From positions 1 to 19,214 of the forward strand of contig DASYSA010000637.1 in assembly GCA_036003885.1 (NCBI GenBank): a DNA stretch of 19,214 nt, in the 5' to 3' direction. Under the pieces are notes generated by a model that worked only from the letters and a program-made list of their open reading frames with translations, was not told the origin of the DNA and did not search any database. Every line of letters begins with the position of its first letter. Position 1 is the stretch's first letter. The stretch comes from DASYSA01 sp036003885 (GTDB lineage Bacteria > Acidobacteriota > Blastocatellia > UBA7656). Shown piece by piece: positions 7,971-14,374 of this stretch. The translations under genes and the position numbers were made by a program.

Positions 7971-8000
7971 CCGCTCCTTCGTGCGAGGTCAGCGGATTGC

Positions 8001-8030
8001 TTGACATGCTCCGCTCCAGCAAGGTAGCCT
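8001..8030 (+). promoter_or_regulatory. Promoter of rpmE
   Basis: A perfect -35 TTGACA (8001-8006) is followed by an 18-base spacer and TAGCCT (8025-8030), which keeps the three most conserved -10 positions. The expected start near 8037 gives a leader of about 33 bases ending in AGGAG before the rpmE ATG. Confidence 0.5.
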
Positions 8031-8069
8031 TTAGTGTTCGTGTGAAAGAGAAATCTGAAACAGGAGCGT

Positions 8070-8288
8070 ATGGAAGTGAAGGATAAGATACATCCCAAGT
8101 ACGTTAACGCGACCGTGCACTGCGCGTGCGGTGAAACCTGGCAGACGCGCTCGACAAAGTCCGAGATCAGGCTCGAGATCTGTTCGGCCTGCCACCCGTT
8201 CTTCACAGGCAAGCAAAAACTGATCGATACCGCAGGCCGGGTCGAGAGGTTCAATCGCAAGTACGGCCGGAAAACCGCGGAAGCTTAA
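8070..8288 (+). CDS. rpmE: 50S ribosomal protein L31 (bL31), zinc-binding type
   Basis: A 72-residue large-subunit ribosomal protein. It matches bL31 throughout: IHPKYVNATVHCACGE at the start, STKSEI in the middle, then CSACHPFFTGKQK and DTAGRVERFNRKYG. The four zinc ligands are kept (C18, C20, C38, C41), so this is the C+ form and not the zinc-independent paralogue. AGGAG lies six bases before the ATG. It has its own promoter upstream and a strong hairpin terminator just downstream. It is followed by DUF1385 and prfA, a gene order I know from several phyla. Confidence 0.97.
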   Translation: MEVKDKIHPKYVNATVHCACGETWQTRSTKSEIRLEICSACHPFFTGKQKLIDTAGRVERFNRKYGRKTAEA

Positions 8289-8304
8289 GCCGTCTACAGT
8301 CGAG

Positions 8305-8360
8305 TATTGGTTGCCGGGCGCCGCGTGGTTTTGAGCGGCCTCCGGCAACCAATATTTTTT
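8305..8360 (+). terminator. Intrinsic terminator after rpmE
   Basis: The arms TATTGGTTGCCGG (8305-8317) and CCGGCAACCAATA (8342-8354) are perfectly complementary over 13 bp and are followed by six T (8355-8360). Inside the 24-base loop a second 5-bp stem, GCCGC (8320-8324) with GCGGC (8335-8339), can form. It lies only 31 bases before the DUF1385 start. Confidence 0.85.
8331..8358 (+). promoter_or_regulatory. Possible promoter of DUF1385-prfA, inside the terminator
   Basis: TTGAGC (8331-8336), a 16-base spacer and TATTTT (8353-8358) overlap the 3' half of the terminator. The predicted start near 8365 would lie downstream of the T tract, so transcripts would escape termination. Matches are moderate and T-rich by construction, so this is tentative. 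Confidence 0.25.
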
Positions 8361-8391
8361 GGTCCTGATGAGCTGCTGAGAGGCCTGATTT

Positions 8392-9495
8392 ATGAAGGAA
8401 GAGCAGATAATAGTCGGAGGGCAAGCGGTAATCGAAGGGGTAATGATGCGCTCCCCGCACGCGTATGCCGTCGCCGTGCGCCGTCGCAGCGGAGAGATCG
8501 TGGTTAAGGCCGAACCCCTGCCGTCGCTTGCTGAGAAGTATCCTGCCCTGAAACTTCCGATTCTGCGAGGGGCGGCAACTTTGATTCACTCGATGCTGCT
8601 CGGGATCAAGGCGTTGAACTTCTCGGCAACCGTTTCGATGGGCGATGGTGAAGACGAGTTGTCGCCGGGTGAAAAGGCTCAGAGCCAGGCCCCTTCGAAC
8701 GCTCCGGTCGAGATCGCAAGCCGCACAAAGGGGACAAACTCGGCAAACTCGGCAAACTCGGACGCCAGCAAGAAGGCGAACGCCGCCGCAGCCGGATCGA
8801 TCGCCTTTGCGTTGGTCTTCAACGTGTTTCTGTTCATCGTGTTGCCTCTGCTGCTGACCAACATGATCTTCGTCTATTTTGGCGGGGGAACGATCGAGTC
8901 TCATTCGGGCAGCGGCACGTGGTACGCGGAATCGTGGGCGTGGCTCAAAGCGGCGCTTCACCCGGTCCGGCCCTCGGTTGCATTCAACCTTGTTGATGGG
9001 CTGATTCGAATGGCCTTCTTCCTGACAATGATCTTCAGCTTTTCGCTTCTGCGCGACATCCGGAGGGTCTTTGAGTATCACGGGGCCGAACATAAAGTCG
9101 TCTATACGTGGGAAGCGGGCGAAGAGCTTTCGGTCGACAACGCGCGCACGAAACGGCGACAACATCCGCGTTGCGGCACCAGCTTCCTGATGATCGTTAT
9201 GCTGGTTTCGATAGTTGCGTTTTCGGCAGTGAAGTTTGACTCCCTGTTCCTGAACTTTCTCGTTCGAGTGTCATTGATCCCGGTCATAGCCGGCGTCTCC
9301 TACGAGATCATTCGCGCTTCTGCTCGCAGCCGCGCGCAGTGGTTCTTCTCGTTCATCACGCAGCCGGGACTATGGCTTCAGAACATCACTACCAAAGAGC
9401 CGGACGACGAGCAGTTGGAAGTGGCGATCTTTGCACTGAAGGAGTCCTTGAAGCTGGAGCCCGCCGAGGAACTGGAACCTGCCAGAGTGGCCTGA
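8392..9495 (+). CDS. DUF1385 family membrane protein (YqhQ-like)
   Basis: A 367-residue membrane protein of the DUF1385 family, whose biochemical role is unknown. Hallmarks are GGQAVIEGVMMRSP (9-22), EYHGAEHK (228-235) with Glu/His residues that look like a metal or active site, and RCGTSF (260-265). Membrane segments are likely near 138-162, 202-220, 264-280 and 287-306. A hydrophilic, low-complexity insert spans about residues 84-135 and includes NSANSANS, encoded by three 9-base repeats; it makes the protein longer than the usual 300-320. GAGAGG lies eight bases before the ATG. The stop is followed 32 bases later by prfA, so they are probably co-transcribed. Confidence 0.9.
   Translation: MKEEQIIVGGQAVIEGVMMRSPHAYAVAVRRRSGEIVVKAEPLPSLAEKYPALKLPILRGAATLIHSMLLGIKALNFSATVSMGDGEDELSPGEKAQSQAPSNAPVEIASRTKGTNSANSANSDASKKANAAAAGSIAFALVFNVFLFIVLPLLLTNMIFVYFGGGTIESHSGSGTWYAESWAWLKAALHPVRPSVAFNLVDGLIRMAFFLTMIFSFSLLRDIRRVFEYHGAEHKVVYTWEAGEELSVDNARTKRRQHPRCGTSFLMIVMLVSIVAFSAVKFDSLFLNFLVRVSLIPVIAGVSYEIIRASARSRAQWFFSFITQPGLWLQNITTKEPDDEQLEVAIFALKESLKLEPAEELEPARVA
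8736..8762 (+). repeat. 9-base tandem repeat within DUF1385 gene
   Basis: Three head-to-tail units, AAACTCGGC (8736-8744), AAACTCGGC (8745-8753) and AAACTCGGA (8754-8762), encode the NSANSANS stretch of the hydrophilic insert. The period is a multiple of three, so the frame is kept. Confidence 0.9.
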
Positions 9496-9527
9496 TGAGA
9501 CGGTCTGAGGGGTAAACTGAGGTCCTT

Positions 9528-10610
9528 ATGCTTCAAAGGCTAGCTTCATTAGAACAAAAGTACGAAGAGTTGACCGAACAGTTGAGCGATTCCACGCTGT
9601 TGGCGGACCAGCAGAAGTATACGCGCACAACGAAGCAGCATCGTGACCTGGAAGAGGTTGTCGCGAGGTATCGCGAATACAAGGCCCTCGACCAGGGCAT
9701 CAAACAGACGGCAGAGATGCTCGAAGGCGAAGAGGACGCCGAGATGCTGACGCTCGCGCGCACGGAACTCGCCGAGCTCGAAGCGCGCCGCGATCGCGTA
9801 GAAGCCGATCTGAAAGTTCTGCTGCTCCCCAAGGATCCCAACGACGAGAAGAACGTTATCCTCGAGATCCGAGCGGGCACCGGTGGCGACGAAGCGACTC
9901 TGTTTGCCGCGGAGATCATGCGGATGTACATGCGCTACGGCGAGCGTCAGGGCTGGCGCGTTCAGGTCCTCGACGTATCAGAGTCGGGCATTGGGGGAGT
10001 CAAGGAAGTCATCCTGCTCATCGAAGGTGAGCGGGTTTACTCGAAGCTGAAGCACGAATCGGGCGTACACCGCGTCCAGCGTGTCCCGCAGACTGAGGCG
10101 TCGGGCCGCATACACACTTCGGCGGTCACCGTCGCGGTGCTTCCGGAAGCTGAAGAGGTCGATATCAAGATCGACGCCAAGGAGCTTCGCATAGACACAT
10201 TCTGCTCGTCCGGACCGGGCGGCCAGTCGGTCAACACCACCTATTCGGCCGTTCGCATAACCCACTTGCCCACGAACACGGTCGTGTCGATGCAGGACGA
10301 GAAGTCACAAATCAAGAACCGCGAGAAGGCCATGCGAGTGCTTCGCTCCAGGCTTCTCGAGATGGAGCAGGAGAAGCAGCACAACGCTATTGCGAGTGAA
10401 CGCCGATCTATGGTCGGCTCGGGCGATCGCTCGGAGAAGATCCGAACCTACAACTTCAAAGACAACCGCGTGACAGATCACCGCATAGGCTACACCGCGC
10501 ACCAGTTGGACCTGTTCATGGAAGGCGAAATAGGAGAACTCATCGAGGGGCTGGTCTCACACTACCAGGCCGAAAAGTTGAAAGAGGATATCGAAGCGCC
10601 GGCGTCATAG
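9528..10610 (+). CDS. prfA: Peptide chain release factor 1
   Basis: A 360-residue class I release factor that recognises UAA and UAG and triggers peptidyl-tRNA hydrolysis. The stop-codon reading tripeptide is P187-Q188-T189 in RVPQTEASGR, the PxT form of RF1 and not the SPF of RF2. The catalytic GGQ motif is at 231-233 in SSGPGGQSVNTT. Its length equals that of E. coli RF1. A coiled-coil-like N-terminal domain covers about residues 1-100. GAGG lies about six bases before the ATG. The next gene, prmC, encodes the methylase that modifies this GGQ glutamine and starts five bases after the stop. Confidence 0.98.
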   Translation: MLQRLASLEQKYEELTEQLSDSTLLADQQKYTRTTKQHRDLEEVVARYREYKALDQGIKQTAEMLEGEEDAEMLTLARTELAELEARRDRVEADLKVLLLPKDPNDEKNVILEIRAGTGGDEATLFAAEIMRMYMRYGERQGWRVQVLDVSESGIGGVKEVILLIEGERVYSKLKHESGVHRVQRVPQTEASGRIHTSAVTVAVLPEAEEVDIKIDAKELRIDTFCSSGPGGQSVNTTYSAVRITHLPTNTVVSMQDEKSQIKNREKAMRVLRSRLLEMEQEKQHNAIASERRSMVGSGDRSEKIRTYNFKDNRVTDHRIGYTAHQLDLFMEGEIGELIEGLVSHYQAEKLKEDIEAPAS

Positions 10611-10615
10611 TTCTC

Positions 10616-11482
10616 ATGACAATAGACCAGGCCATCCAGGAAGGGGCTGACAGGCTCCGAAATCGCCAGGTCGATGAACACCGTCGCACGGCAGCGCTGT
10701 TATTGGGCCACCTCCTTGGATTAGACCGCGCCCAACTCTTCATCCGGTCCAAGGAACAGCTTAACGAGTCAATTTATTCCGAATACAGCTCTTTGATTGA
10801 GAGGCGTGCGTCCGGCGAGCCTCTCCAGTACATCACCAGACATCAGGAGTTCTATGGTCTCGATTTCCTTGTTACGCCCGATGTTCTGATTCCACGCCCG
10901 GAGACCGAACTGCTGGTCGAGCGCCTCATCGCGCTCGCCGGCGAATCGGAGTCGACCGCTCCTCTGATCGTGGATATCGGGACCGGCTCTGGCTGCATAG
11001 CAATCGCTCTAGCCACTCACCTCCGGGCTGCGCGTGTAATCGCCATCGATGTCTCGCCCGCGTCGCTCGTCGTTGCGCGAACGAATGCAGAGCGGCACAA
11101 TGTGCGACATCAGATCGAGTTCATCCAGGGTGACCTGTTCCAGCCACTGTCGAATCGCGGCTTCGAGGCAGCGATAGACTTCGTCGCTTCCAATCCGCCC
11201 TACGTGGCCGAAGGAAGTGCCGACACCTTGCAACCCGAAGTGCGTGATTGGGAGCCGCCCGCCGCTCTTTTTGGAGGGGAGGCAGGTCTCGGCTTCTATG
11301 AACGCCTGCTCGCTCAATCGCAGAGATTCGTCGGCCCCGGCCGTCATCTTGTCTGCGAGATCGGCTATGGCCAGCTCGACGCAATCAGTAATATGATCGA
11401 CCCGGCGGCGTGGAAGCTGGTCGATATCACAGCCGATCTGCAAGGCATTCCGCGTATTCTCACTGTGCGGCGGAATTCATGA
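10616..11482 (+). CDS. prmC: Release factor glutamine methyltransferase
   Basis: A 288-residue SAM-dependent N5-glutamine methyltransferase that methylates the GGQ glutamine of release factors. Features: an N-terminal helical domain (1-85), IPRPETELLVE (92-102), the SAM-binding loop DIGTGSG (120-126), acidic D145 ending the next strand, and the active-site NPPY (193-196) in ASNPPYVAEG. Length is normal. It follows prfA by five bases with little Shine-Dalgarno, so it is probably translated by coupling. Its TGA overlaps the start of the Nudix gene as ATGA (11479-11482). The prfA-prmC pairing supports the assignment. Confidence 0.97.
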   Translation: MTIDQAIQEGADRLRNRQVDEHRRTAALLLGHLLGLDRAQLFIRSKEQLNESIYSEYSSLIERRASGEPLQYITRHQEFYGLDFLVTPDVLIPRPETELLVERLIALAGESESTAPLIVDIGTGSGCIAIALATHLRAARVIAIDVSPASLVVARTNAERHNVRHQIEFIQGDLFQPLSNRGFEAAIDFVASNPPYVAEGSADTLQPEVRDWEPPAALFGGEAGLGFYERLLAQSQRFVGPGRHLVCEIGYGQLDAISNMIDPAAWKLVDITADLQGIPRILTVRRNS

Positions 11483-12027
11483 GATCGACTGGCCGTCAGA
11501 GAGAGGTTGGCAAAGGTCACGTGAAGCCACCGCATGTGGGTACCCGTAAGAGTGATCCCCGAGAGTCGGGACGCAGGTACTGCTACGACTATCCTCGCCC
11601 CGCAGTTACTGTCGACATAGTCCTCTTCGAATGTACTGAGAATCGCATAGAAGTTCTGCTCATCAAGCGCGCCCGGCCGCCGTTCAAGGGACGGTGGGCA
11701 TTTCCGGGTGGATTCGTCGATCCAGACGAATCGCTCGAGGACGCTGCTCGGCGCGAGCTCGTCGAAGAAACCGGCATTACCGGGATCGAGCTGAACCAAC
11801 TGGGAGGCTTCGGCGATCCCGGACGCGACCCTCGCGGGCATACCGTGAGCATCGTATTCACTGCCCTGCTGGGTGATAAACCGATCGTTGTGGCAGCCGA
11901 TGATGCGGCGGAAGCCAGTTGGCATTCGGCGAGACGCCCGCCCCGGCTCGCCTTCGACCACGGGAAGATTCTTCACCTGGCGCTCGAAAGGTGTTTTGGA
12001 AGAGGAAGCGATGAAGAGTTCCTATGA
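11479..12027 (+). CDS. Nudix hydrolase
   Basis: A 182-residue Nudix-family pyrophosphohydrolase. The Nudix box is complete: G78-x5-E84-x7-R92-E93-L94-x-E96-E97-x-G99-I100, in the segment GGFVDPDESLEDAARREL plus VEETGI. The downstream W-x8-LAFDH pattern (ASWH, then PPRLAFDH) is typical of the ADP-ribose/NAD-related or NrtR-like branch, but there is no DNA-binding domain and the substrate is unknown. The frame is open from 11410. I chose ATG 11479 because it overlaps the prmC stop (ATGA), which indicates translational coupling and avoids a long overlap. The first 35 residues are basic and not part of the fold. The gene overlaps trmL by 17 bases. Confidence 0.88.
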   Translation: MRSTGRQREVGKGHVKPPHVGTRKSDPRESGRRYCYDYPRPAVTVDIVLFECTENRIEVLLIKRARPPFKGRWAFPGGFVDPDESLEDAARRELVEETGITGIELNQLGGFGDPGRDPRGHTVSIVFTALLGDKPIVVAADDAAEASWHSARRPPRLAFDHGKILHLALERCFGRGSDEEFL

Positions 12028-12508
12028 CGCCAGCGACCTTCATGTGGCGTTGGTTGAGCCTGAGATTCCGCCGAACACTGGAAACATAGCTCGCATGTGT
12101 GCGGCCACGTTTACTCCGCTGCATCTGGTTGGGAAGCTCGGGTTCCGCACTGACGACAAGGCGGTGCGCCGTGCCGGACTCGACTATTGGAGCGAGGTCG
12201 ACATCCGTTACCACTTGAACATCGAAGCTCTGTTTGCGGCACTCCCGGAGTGCCGCTTCCTGTATTTGACTACCAAGGCCAACCGAGCCTACACGGACTT
12301 ACAGTATGAGCGCGGGGACTGCCTGGTATTCGGACGCGAAACGCGGGGCCTTCCCGAGGAGATTCTGAGGGCGAACTGGGAACGCTGTCTGACCATCCCG
12401 ATGCCTAACCAGAATGTGCGTTCACTTAATCTCGCCACGGCGGCGAGCATAGTTCTGTTCGAAGCTATGAGACAGATAGCTCTGCGCGATCGTGGTCAGT
12501 CACTGTGA
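12011..12508 (+). CDS. trmL: tRNA (cytidine/uridine(34)-2'-O)-methyltransferase
   Basis: A 165-residue SPOUT-class methyltransferase that methylates the ribose of the wobble nucleotide of certain leucine tRNAs. The order of motifs is that of TrmL: LVEPEIPPNTGNIARMC near the start, CLVFGRETRGLPEE in the middle, then IPMPNQNVRSLNLATAASI, which forms the SAM-binding knot. The frame is open from 11873, but the ATG at 12011 has GAGGA (12002-12006) in front and gives the usual length of about 155-165. It starts inside the last codons of the Nudix gene. It is the last gene of the prfA-prmC cluster and is followed by hairpins ending in a strong terminator. Confidence 0.95.
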   Translation: MKSSYDASDLHVALVEPEIPPNTGNIARMCAATFTPLHLVGKLGFRTDDKAVRRAGLDYWSEVDIRYHLNIEALFAALPECRFLYLTTKANRAYTDLQYERGDCLVFGRETRGLPEEILRANWERCLTIPMPNQNVRSLNLATAASIVLFEAMRQIALRDRGQSL

Positions 12509-12532
12509 ACCTGATACCAGTGCTCGCCGAAT

Positions 12533-12581
12533 CCCACTCCGCAGTGGGTCGATAGTTCATACTTGCCTGGAACCGAGGCAA
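12533..12581 (+). other. Two small hairpins in the trmL 3' region
   Basis: CCCACT (12533-12538) pairs with AGTGGG (12543-12548) around a CCGC loop, and TTGCCT (12563-12568) pairs with AGGCAA (12576-12581). Neither is followed by a T tract. They may stabilise the 3' end of the transcript or be incidental. Confidence 0.35.
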
Positions 12582-12631
12582 CACCCACCCTTATCCATTT
12601 CTGGTCAAGACGGGCCGCCTAAGCTAGAAGC

Positions 12632-12667
12632 AGAAGGCCGGCTGTGGTGAGCACAGCCGGCCTTCTT
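12632..12667. terminator. Bidirectional terminator between trmL and the M48 gene
   Basis: A perfect 15-bp stem, AGAAGGCCGGCTGTG (12632-12646) with CACAGCCGGCCTTCT (12652-12666), closes a five-base loop. It lies between two converging genes. The tails are only moderately T-rich on either strand (TCTT on the plus side, CTTCTGCTTCT on the minus side), so efficiency is uncertain, but stem strength and position favour termination in both directions. Confidence 0.75.
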
Positions 12668-12692
12668 AAAACACCAAAGGTGAAGCGATCTA

Positions 12693-13838
12693 CTATGGCT
12701 TCTTTTCGGGCGGCTTAGTAGGAGTCGGAGGAGGCGTATCTGCCGGTTTACCGTCTGTGTCGCGTCGCTTGAGCGTGGGCCTATCCTGAGGCTGCTCCTC
12801 GCTCGGCGTTGTTGTAGTCGAAGCCGGATCGTCGTCCTTGCGCCGCTTGAGGGTCGGCCGCTTTGGTCCCGTATCGCGACCGCTTCCGTCGACAATCTTC
12901 GAGTTGGTCAGGGCGAGCAGTCGCGCCTTCACCTTATCGAAGTCGGAGGTATTGACCGTATACTCATCACGATCCGGGAATCGCGCGACCAGCGCGCGAA
13001 CGTTCGTGATGCGGTCCGGCGTGGGTGGATGCGACCTGAACAGCTTTCCGAGCGTCCCGGGCTTGTCCTTCTCTTTCTTTTCGAGCTTCTCAAAGAAGGT
13101 AACGAGGCTGTTGGAATCGTAACCAGCCGCCCATGCGTACTCAGCGCCCAGCTTATCGGCTTCTGTTTCCGCGCCCCGCGTAAACTTCAGAAAGGCGAGC
13201 GGCACTCCGAAGCTGGCTGCGTTGTAAGCGATCGCACCAATCGGTCCCCCAACAAAGATGAGTCCAATTGACGCCCAGTTGACCAATTGAGCCTTGGAAG
13301 CCTGTTCCACGCCATGGCGGGCCGCGACGTGGGCGATCTCGTGAGCCATCACTCCGGCGATTTCAGCTTCATTGTCGGCAGCCAGGATCAGACCCTTGTT
13401 CACATAAAAGAATCCGCCGGGCAGTGCGAATGCGTTCACTTCGTCCGAGTCGACGACCTTAATTGTGAACGGCACTTTGGCGTCCGAGTGAAGAACCAGA
13501 TTCTGACCGACGCGATTGACATACTCAGCGATCACAGGATCGTCTATGAACTTCGCCTCTCGGTCGAGTTGGGCTGCGAGCTGCTGACCCAGCTTGACCT
13601 CTTTTTCGAGAGAGTAAAAATTTGGCAGAATGCCGTGGTTAATATTGCGTTTGCCGATGAGCATCGGGTTCTCGTCATCCTTGAGCTCGCCTTTTGGCAC
13701 AGGCGCCGATGCTGCCGGCTGATCCGTCGGTTTTTTGTCGTTAGTCGGCTTTTTGTCTCCGGCGAAAAGTGTCGTGGGAGCCGCAATCATCGCCGCCAGC
13801 ACGAAAATAGTCATTCGCTTGAGTAGCGTAGTCTTCAT
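12693..13838 (-). CDS. Secreted M48-family zinc metalloprotease
   Basis: A 381-residue protease of the BepA/LoiP-like M48 group, probably acting in the periplasm. Residues 1-26 form a signal peptide (basic start, hydrophobic core, LFAG end). The catalytic zinc site is H166-E167-x2-H170 in MAHEIAHVAARH with E224 and D228 in RGAETEADKLG as the further conserved pair. The protease domain ends near residue 315. The tail (about 320-381) is disordered, Pro/Lys/Asp-rich and contains RPTLKRR twice (327-333 and 353-359). No TPR repeats follow. The ATG has AGGAG seven bases upstream. A predicted promoter with an overlapping dyad lies upstream. Confidence 0.93.
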   Translation of the reverse strand: MKTTLLKRMTIFVLAAMIAAPTTLFAGDKKPTNDKKPTDQPAASAPVPKGELKDDENPMLIGKRNINHGILPNFYSLEKEVKLGQQLAAQLDREAKFIDDPVIAEYVNRVGQNLVLHSDAKVPFTIKVVDSDEVNAFALPGGFFYVNKGLILAADNEAEIAGVMAHEIAHVAARHGVEQASKAQLVNWASIGLIFVGGPIGAIAYNAASFGVPLAFLKFTRGAETEADKLGAEYAWAAGYDSNSLVTFFEKLEKKEKDKPGTLGKLFRSHPPTPDRITNVRALVARFPDRDEYTVNTSDFDKVKARLLALTNSKIVDGSGRDTGPKRPTLKRRKDDDPASTTTTPSEEQPQDRPTLKRRDTDGKPADTPPPTPTKPPEKKP

Positions 13839-13888
13839 GGCAAACTCCTCTTGGGGAAAGAACTGCTGACCGCCTTACAGGCAAGGCC

Positions 13889-13929
13889 GACTCACGATCT
13901 GAGTCTACCACACGAGGCCCCTCCAGCAA
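13889..13929 (-). promoter_or_regulatory. Predicted promoter and possible operator of the M48 gene
   Basis: Read on the minus strand, TTGCTG (complement of 13924-13929) and TAGACT (complement of 13902-13907) are separated by 16 bases. A perfect dyad, GACTCA-N5-TGAGTC (13889-13905), overlaps the -10 and the start region, where a repressor would block transcription. The regulator is unknown. Confidence 0.4.
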
Positions 13930-14120
13930 AGCATTTGTTCCAAAACTCTCGGCGAACGCTGGCTCCAGAATGATCCGGAAGGAGGAACGTCGCCGCGAAC
14001 CCGCCTTGCATCATTTTATTTGGAACGAGGTCATCTCGGGGCAGTCTTCGGTCTTTTGCGGCGGGTGATCTCTCAGTTACCAGGCTTTAAGACCTCGGCT
14101 GGGGCAGTAGCGGGAAAACT
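13930..14120. other. Intergenic stretch with no recognised feature
   Basis: Between the M48 promoter and the promoter of the reductase unit I see no gene, repeat or terminator. A 32-codon frame at 13970-14068 lacks a ribosome-binding site and recognisable content. Confidence 0.5.
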
Positions 14121-14124
14121 GTAA

Positions 14125-14153
14125 TTGACATTGACGTGCGGGAATGATATTGT
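14125..14153 (+). promoter_or_regulatory. Promoter of the Cys-leader/reductase unit
   Basis: TTGACA (14125-14130), a 17-base spacer and TATTGT (14148-14153; 4 of 6) predict a transcription start near 14160, eleven bases before the leader ATG at 14171. TATTAT at 14162-14167 is an alternative -10 but has no matching -35. Confidence 0.6.
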
Positions 14154-14170
14154 CCCGGCTGTATTATTCT

Positions 14171-14296
14171 ATGGCTATCTTAGGAACAATGAGTCTTCGA
14201 TCCGTAGCGACCTGCCGGGCCACTGCCTGCATCTGTACCTGTCCTTGTAACAGCATGGGACCGATAGTGGGCCTCAGAGAGAGAGCAGGACCTTAA
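14171..14296 (+). CDS. Cysteine-rich leader peptide of a transcription attenuator
   Basis: A 41-codon frame starting 11 bases after the predicted transcription start. Codons 15, 20, 22, 24 and 26 are Cys (14213, 14228, 14234, 14240, 14246), giving CRATACICTCPC. Its probable job is regulatory: ribosome progress over the Cys codons reports the supply of charged cysteinyl-tRNA to the downstream terminator. No good Shine-Dalgarno precedes ATG 14171, so start may be near-leaderless. An in-frame ATG at 14189 has AGGAA upstream but too close, and would give 35 codons. The antiterminator segment lies inside the frame (codons 31-36). The TAA at 14294 lies between the antiterminator and the terminator, as expected for an attenuator leader. 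Confidence 0.75.
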   Translation: MAILGTMSLRSVATCRATACICTCPCNSMGPIVGLRERAGP

Positions 14297-14332
14297 CCAG
14301 ATTTCACGCAACGATCCTGAAGCCCGCTATCG
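14217..14332 (+). promoter_or_regulatory. Antiterminator and competing hairpins of the attenuator
   Basis: Segment 2 (14262-14277) can pair with segment 3 (14317-14332), the 5' arm of the terminator. Of 16 positions, 14 are Watson-Crick, one is G-U and one is a mismatch (14273/14321). Segment 1 (14217-14224, GGGCCACT) can pair with part of segment 2 (14266-14274) with one bulged base. Hence 1:2 plus 3:4 (termination) and 2:3 (read-through) exclude each other. A ribosome held at the Cys codons would cover segment 1 and free segment 2. Confidence 0.72.
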
Positions 14333-14362
14333 AACAATCGATAGCGGGCTTTTGGTTTTTTT
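14320..14362 (+). terminator. Attenuator terminator before the reductase gene
   Basis: AAGCCCGCTATCGA (14320-14333) and TCGATAGCGGGCTT (14338-14351) form a perfect 14-bp stem with an ACAA loop, followed by TTGG and seven T (14356-14362). The next bases, GGAGG (14363-14367), are the ribosome-binding site of the reductase. A terminator placed between promoter and first structural gene is regulatory by position. Confidence 0.92.
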
Positions 14363-14374
14363 GGAGGAATTGAA

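Noticed and set aside
8736..8762. Tandem repeat as a CRISPR-like array
   Set aside because: Units are 9 bases, contiguous with no spacers, and lie in frame within a coding region.
8251..9165. 304-codon open frame on the minus strand
   Set aside because: Antisense to DUF1385 and the end of rpmE; Arg/His/Gln-rich translation without domain features.
12533..12548. CCCACT/AGTGGG hairpin as the trmL terminator
   Set aside because: The stem is only 6 bp and no T tract follows; the 15-bp hairpin at 12632 is a much better candidate.
13970..14068. 32-codon frame upstream of the reductase promoter
   Set aside because: It lies upstream of the predicted promoter, has no ribosome-binding site and no control-codon cluster.
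14189..14296. Shorter start (ATG 14189) for the Cys leader peptide
   Set aside because: The AGGAA upstream is only about three bases from the ATG, too close for normal initiation; kept as an alternative, not as a separate feature.
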